From contig MU004190.1 in the NCBI GenBank assembly GCA_010093605.1, forward strand, positions 1,222,231 to 1,286,230: a stretch of DNA of 64,000 bases, written 5' to 3'. The notes below the pieces were generated by a model. That model worked only from the letters and a program-made list of their open reading frames with translations, made no database searches and was not told where the DNA came from. Each line of letters opens with the position of its first letter. Position 1 is the first letter of the stretch. The stretch is from Lophium mytilinum (lineage: Eukaryota; Ascomycota; Dothideomycetes; Mytilinidiales; Mytilinidiaceae). Below, piece after piece: positions 57,901 to 64,000 of the stretch. A program made the position numbers and the translations under genes.

Positions 57901-60460
57901 AAGAGCTATATAGAAAGAGAGCACTAAGGCATAGCGCTATATAGTAGAGAAGGTAATAAATAACTCTAAAGAGGTATAGAAACTAGCTAAATAGGGCCGC
58001 ACAGTTAGAAAGGAATTAAGGCCCCCTTCTTAATTTCCCCCCCTTTTCCGGCTAGGTAACTCTACCCTGCATGCAGATAATAAGATAAAAGCATGTATAC
58101 TTGCTAAATAGTTCTTTCCACTACTAGTAGAAGCTAACCTATTTAACCTAGAAGGGTTCTAATACCCGGAACTATATACTACCTCTATAGAAGTTACTAT
58201 AGAAGATATACTCTTAGCACTAATAGAAATTGCGCTAGATAAGGCCTCTAGAATTACAGGAATTATAAATAGATTCCTAAAGAAGTGCGAGATATAACTA
58301 GTACTAGTGCTTGCCCGCTTCTTTATAAAGTGCCTATATAGAGGATACTACCCCCGCCTATTTAAAGAATTAATTATAGTAGTTCTATATAAACCCTAGA
58401 AAGCGTTTTATATAATAGCGAAAGCCTATAGGCCTATTACGCTGCTAGAAATAATAGGCAAGCTATTTAAATATATTATGGCTAAGAGGCTCTCTAAGAT
58501 AGTAGAGGAAAAGGGCATACTACTGCCTAGCTAAATAGGGGCACGGCCGGAACGCTCTATATAGATAGCACTTAAACTTCTTATAGAATAAATCTATACT
58601 ATATAGAAAGAAAACCTACAGCTTATAGTATTACTTCTTAGCCTAGATATATTAGAAGCGTTTAATTAAGTCTTATATAAATAAATAATATATAACTTAC
58701 AGGTCTAGAGTATACTAGAGTAGATAATAAGGTTTACTAGGTTCTTTTTATAAGACCGCATAACTAGGCTCTCTATAGAAAGCTATATAGTAGAACTAAT
58801 TATAGTTACTATAGGTATTCTATAGGGCTCCTTTCTATTACCTATTCTCTTTCTCTTCTTTACTAGTATACTACTACTAACTCTTTAAAATAGTAATATA
58901 ACGGCCTATAGGTTTATAGATAATATAAATATCCTTATATATAGTAGAACTATAGAGGCAAACTATAGAGCTATTAAGAGAGCCTATAATAGATGCATAG
59001 AATAGGTAAAAAAGTATAGTATAGTATTTGCACTAGATAAATATTACCTAATATACTTTATAAGAGCCTATAAAGAAGTTAACCTAAGAGCTATAGTTAA
59101 TATATAAGGCTTTATAGAGGGCCCTATAATAGACTTAAGAGTACTAGAAGTGCAGGTAGATTTAAAGCTTAAATAGGGCCCGCATATTAGTATTATAAAG
59201 AATAAAGCTATAACCTAGATAGGGGCACTTATATAGCTTATAGTATCTACCTAGGGCGCTAGCTTTAGAAAAGCACGCCTAATATACTTAGTAGTGGTCC
59301 GGCCTGCTATTATATATAGATGCACTACCTAGTATACTATACTAGGTATGCTAGAGTAGCTTAGTAAGATAAAGATTAAGTAGCTTAAAATAACCTAGAA
59401 CTAATGCCTCTAGAGGATCTTAGGGGCCTATAAGACTATAAGTACTATAGTACTAGAATATAAAATATTATGCCTACTACTCTAGCTAAAACTAAAAAAA
59501 CTTATAGTGGCTTACGTAGACTATACGCGTAAAGGGCTAGCACGCTAGTATATTAAAATAGCATGCAGTAATATATAACAGGAAATCTACACCTACTATA
59601 GGCTACTTATAAGGCTAAAGTACGGCCCTAGCTACTATAATATACTCCGCAACCTTATAGTAAAGGCTATAAGGTTATATACTAGGTATAAAGATAAATT
59701 AGATAAAGCCTATAAGCGCTTAAGGCGATTTATAATTAAATGTAAATATAAAGAAAGGTAGAAGAAGGTATAGAAGTCCTTTTATAAAATGGAACAGCGC
59801 GGGCTACTAACGCCGGCCCTTAATACTAAATAGAGTAAATAATAGGAGACTATATATAAAGGGCTTATAAAGGTTAAAAGTACTATTCTTATAAACCTAT
59901 AAATAGAGTATATAGGGCTTAATAGATACCTATACTATATATAGGTGCTAGGCTACCTAATACTAGCCTACCCCTACGGGTACGGCCTCTAATCGCTACG
60001 CTATATAGTAATAAACTGCAAGAGGCATATAGAGGGCAGAGGCGAACTATTTAAGGAAGTAAAGACTTAGATATATAAAGAAATATATAAAAGTAAAAAG
60101 GGACCTAAGGTAGTAGCTAGGTAGTTTCTATAGAAAATAGACCTGCTACCCTACCTCTTAATAGCGAGAGAGATAGAAAGGGAGTAGACCTAGCCCTCCC
60201 GCTTAATACTATAGCCCTGCTATTACCTATAGCCTTACTATAACTAATAGCCTTGCTATAACTAATAGCCTTGCTATTACTAATAGCCTTACTATTACCT
60301 ATAGCCTTACTATTACTTATAGCCTTACTATTACCTACAGCTTTACTATTACCTATAGTCTTACTATTACCTATAGCCTTACTATTACCTCTAACTATAC
60401 TACAGCGGGCCTTAGCGCCCCCTTTTAACTAGTACTTAGTATAGATAGTTAGCTTTAGGT
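55000..60460 (+). pseudogene. RIP-inactivated non-LTR (LINE, Tad1/I-like) retrotransposon relic
   Basis: Broken on the plus strand by many TAG/TAA codons, but the order of domain traces is clear. Near 56120-56290 is a double CCHC knuckle region of a gag-like first protein (CQGY..H.ARY, then TNCK). From about 56880 to 57540 come endonuclease traces (KARIYIYINKCL, LIGDINLYY). From about 58380 to 59060 come reverse transcriptase traces: a first Asp motif in LSLDIL at about 58640, a GSFLLPILFLFF stretch at 58830-58870 where the strand-binding motif belongs, and a GFIDNINIL stretch where the catalytic YADD-type box belongs (about 58910). The changed codons fit C-to-T and G-to-A mutation. No frame is intact, so it cannot be active. 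A tandem 18-bp array lies at its 3' end. Exact ends are uncertain; a TAA-rich run at 55148-55195 precedes it. Confidence 0.78.
60211..60390 (+). repeat. Ten exact-period 18-bp tandem repeats
   Basis: Units begin with ATAG or ACAG at 60211 and every 18 bp to 60373. The consensus is ATAGCCTTACTATTACCT with few substitutions, mainly transitions (C/T). It lies at the 3' end of the LINE relic. Confidence 0.92.
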
Positions 60461-63400
60461 CTCTACTATATACCCTATAATATATACTTTCTATATACTT
60501 TCTATTTCTTATAGCTCTTCTATTTCTAAATAGCCTACCTACTTTATAATAGTATATATACGCGGCTTCCTCCCTCCCGCTATTAGTTAGTTATACTATA
60601 AGAGCTTATACTTGCTATAAGTAGCTATATACTTTCTAATTATAGACTATAAACTATATACTCTATACTTTTAGCCCTTTTATAGCTATTAGCTATACTA
60701 TAGAGGCTTATATATGCTACTATAGCTATAAACTCTATATAGCTGCTTGCAGCCCTTCTACTTTTATAGCCTGCCTATAAACTATATACTTTCTATATAC
60801 CTCTACTATATACTACCTATATACTATATAGTCTTTCTATCTCTAATAGCCTATATAGCCACTATTTATTTTACCTTATTACCTTAGATAAAGGCCCCGC
60901 AAGCGCACTACTTGCACGCGGGCCCTTATGCTAATTCTATACTAGCCTTACATCTGGATTCTACTTAGCCTAAACCTAGAAGGATAATAATAAACCTTTC
61001 TAGATAGATATAGGAAGATATATCTTAATAGCTTATTCTATAGTAGTTCTTATAGACCTACTATATGTCCCCTATAGTAAAATATAAAGAAGAAGGGCGC
61101 CTAACGCTAGATATAATAGAGGACAAGGTTTTTACCTAAACGCTACCCGGTAGCAAACAGTTTCCTCTTATAAATTAGCCTAGATAGAACAGCTATATAG
61201 ACCCTAACGGGAGCTATACTAGCGTAATAGAATTTAATAATAATAATAATAATAATATTAATTAGCCTTAGAGGTTAATAAAGCTAAATAATACTTAATT
61301 ATCTCTTAATAGTAGGGAAAAATTAAGAATATCTTTTCTTGCGGCCTTATTTCTATCTACGCTATTACTTACTAGTACTATAGCCCCTCTTTACTATACT
61401 ACTTCTTAGTATTTACTAGCTTAGTTGCGGAAGAGAGGCATTAGTAAGTACTTTTACCCTTACGCGCTTTACTAAAATCTTTACTGCGTCTTTAACTCTT
61501 AGGGCAGCTTTAATCTCTTTAGTATAACTACTAAGCTAGTACTATCTTATTACCTCTTACGCCTTTATCTTTTAGTCTTTTATATAAAGTATATTATATT
61601 AATCCTAGTTAATATAGTTATTAATAAAAAAATAGGTAGAGTCTAGGCTAGAGGTAGCTAGTATAATATATATACTTTAAAGGACTTATAGTAGTAGATA
61701 GAATTAATATACTTCTAGCTTTTATTAGTAGCGGCTATTATTAGAAGCCTAAGAAGCTACCTCTACTAGGCTATAGATATAATATAGCTTTCTATTATTA
61801 ATTAGCGCTAGAAGGTAAATAAAAACTCTAGAGTATACTACCTATAGAGTATCTTTACCTTTTAGAATAGAGTCTATAATAGTTACTATAAATTATAGCT
61901 ACCCTACTAACCTTCTATTAGTAATACTAACGCATGTCTTTCTATTTTTAGTATAGTCTAAGCTATACTCTTATACCTATAGATAGTTATATTACTATTC
62001 TTAGTTCTACTACTTAGAGTTGCACTATAGATTTTCTTTTATAAGGCTTTCTAGGTCCTTACTAGTACCTAATTACTTCTAATATAAAATACTAGCGTAG
62101 AACTTAAGCTAGAGGTAGCTAATTTAGAATAGATTAGGGTTTAATATATCTAGGCTACTAGGCTTAGTATATTAGCCTTAGATCTTACGCCTCTCTTTTT
62201 AAATAAATATAGTAGCGGCGGCTATAAAGTTTAGCTTCTAGCTTATATTAGCTATATACTTAATACTTACTTTTAAATAGTATACTATTTAGCCTTTATA
62301 GAAATTATTATATCTAGGCTATTTAAAGTTTAAGATATTAATACTTCTTAATACTATTATCTATTATATTAGCATATCTCTTATTACTACTAGTTAAGAA
62401 TAGTAATATTAGTAGTTTAGTATATTATTTATAGCCTAGTTATTTATAAGTCTCTAGTTTAATTAGTAGATCTAGAGTAGAAAGTCCTTATAGTTTATTA
62501 ACTAATACTATAATTTAACTAGGTATTAGTATTTTACTTTACTATTTAAGCTAGTATTATAGCTATTAATGGCGCTAAATTTCTATATAAAATTAACGTA
62601 GTACTGCATAATATAGAATTTTAGGTAGTAAAAGGTATAGTTTCTATTCTTATCCCTAGGTCTAAATATTCTAAATTCTAACTTATATATATTAATTTAA
62701 GCTATTACTAGCTCTATATACTTTAGTATAGCCTTATTATATATTTTATACTATACTAGAATAGTAAAATTAAGTATTATATAGATAAACTAGAGCGCAT
62801 TTAGCGCCTTTACTTCTAGTAGCGGTGCTACTACTACTATAAGCTAGCGGGCTATAGACTTTTATTTAGAGCTAGTATACTATAAGAGTTTACTAAAATT
62901 CTTCTTATTAAATATAGATAGACCTAGGAAAGGCGGTATATTCTTAAATTACTTATCTAGCTAAGTTAAGCCGCTCTTATTTTCTATTAGGATACGGGCA
63001 TCTTTTCTTTTAATTACTAGGGTGTAGACCTCTACTACTAGTAGCTAGACCTATTTAATAAGGTTGTAAATAACGCCCGTAAATAGTTAGTATAGAATAT
63101 CTATTATTATTATCTAGTAGATATTAGTATAGGGGTGTTTCTAGGTAAAGTTATTTATAGAATATATATATAACTCTATATTAAGCTCTATAGCCTCTAT
63201 ATTATATAGCGCTTTATTTAGTAGAAGTTTTAAATACTTTTTATTATTATATTACTATTTAATCTAAATAATAGTTAAGTAGTAAGACCTTATAGCGTAT
63301 TTAGTCTCTAGGTCTTTACATTAATATAATAGTACCTAGTATATAGTATAGTATTTTCTAAATTTAATACCTATAAGTAGGCTCTATTTTTTATAATTAG

Positions 63401-64000
63401 CTATAATTCTATATAATACTAGATAGTACCTTTAATTCTTACTATTTCTATATTCTAGTATAATTCTATTAGTAGTATATTCTATAATAGCTTATTTTAT
63501 ATTAGAAAACCGCTTAGTATTAGTAAGAATTTTACTAATACCTAAGAATATAGCCTAAAGAGCTATAGTATAGCTAATACTTTAGGTAGTCTTCTTTATC
63601 TACTATACTTAGTATAAAGCCTAGTAGTAGAGTACTAGGTAATATATTTAAGTGCTGCGTAGTTCTATCTAGGTTACTAATAGTTAGATAGACTAGCTAT
63701 GCGCTCTTATTACTATAATATTAAGTAAGCTATATCTTATCTATAGAGAGTAAAATAGGTATTACTATAGCCCCCGCTAGAAGCTTTAACTAAGTCTACT
63801 ACTACTAGTCTAATATATATAACTTAGTATATACCTACTAGCCTTCTATATTATAAACTTAAACTAGTATAAATATAAGATAATTATAGAAAGAGTAGTA
63901 TCTAATTAGAAATAATATAGCTACTATTATATTAAAGTAGTATACTAGATACTACTCTCTACTTAAGCTTTATTTTTTACTTAGGAAATATAGCATCTCT
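60461..64000. mobile_element. RIP-mutated repeat block, right part
   Basis: 3.5 kb of TA-rich, stop-dense sequence continuing to the window end; the block probably extends beyond. A GC-rich imperfect hairpin lies at 60891-60927 and a (TAA)n/(AAT)n run at 61229-61258. I cannot identify the element or its strand. Confidence 0.7.
60891..60927. other. GC-rich imperfect hairpin in the RIP block
   Basis: An arm beginning GGCCCCGCAAGCGCA pairs imperfectly with the later TGCACGCGGGCCC across a CTACT loop. It stands out because everything around it is TA-rich. It could be a 3' end structure or terminal repeat of an element. Confidence 0.45.

Overview
The window comes from the nuclear genome of a filamentous ascomycete (Pezizomycotina, probably a dothideomycete, though the class cannot be fixed from sequence alone). 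The reasons are genes with many short GT-AG introns and CTRAY branch sites, fungus-only families (MFS sugar transporter, fungal rhodopsin-like membrane protein, HET-type protein, BUD22, NOT4), and two TA-saturated, stop-riddled blocks in which CpA/TpG is nearly absent, the mark of repeat-induced point mutation (RIP).

Layout. 1-3.3 kb: a GH3 beta-glucosidase (N-terminal part only) divergent from an MFS sugar transporter, a plausible disaccharide-use pair. 3.8-5.1 kb: BUD22 (ribosome biogenesis). 6.2-8.1 kb: an orphan repeat-bearing protein followed by minisatellites. 9.7-12 kb: an RNase H-fold protein with altered catalytic residues, a tiny zinc-knuckle gene, a MITE-like element and a hypothetical gene. 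12.7-19.9 kb: a low-complexity coiled-coil protein and NOT4 on the minus strand, with NOT4 divergent from the complex I 30 kDa subunit. 20.2-23.1 kb: a DUF1349 protein and a 2-oxoglutarate/Fe(II) oxygenase. 24.3-28.3 kb: a RIP-mutated TIR DNA transposon with a short LTR retroelement nested in it. 28.9-36.6 kb: rhodopsin-like membrane protein, HET C-terminal-type protein, GDP-mannose pyrophosphorylase-like protein, RING protein.

37.2-41.1 kb is the most striking part: eight tandem, co-oriented, divergent paralogues of a 49-78 residue Cys-rich protein. Seven share a phase-1 intron, and all share a C2/C11/(H or C)13/C21(22) plus CxxC pattern that looks like a zinc site. I know no named family for it. 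41.8-43.8 kb: a secreted glucoamylase (GH15 + CBM20). From about 44.9 kb to the end the DNA is RIP-destroyed repeat. It contains an N gap (49154-49392), tandem repeats and the relic of a LINE-type retrotransposon (about 55-60.4 kb), and no intact gene.

Exon coordinates were worked out by eye from splice motifs and reading-frame closure. Multi-exon genes are given as one span with exons listed in the text. Family assignments rest on recalled motifs, not database searches.
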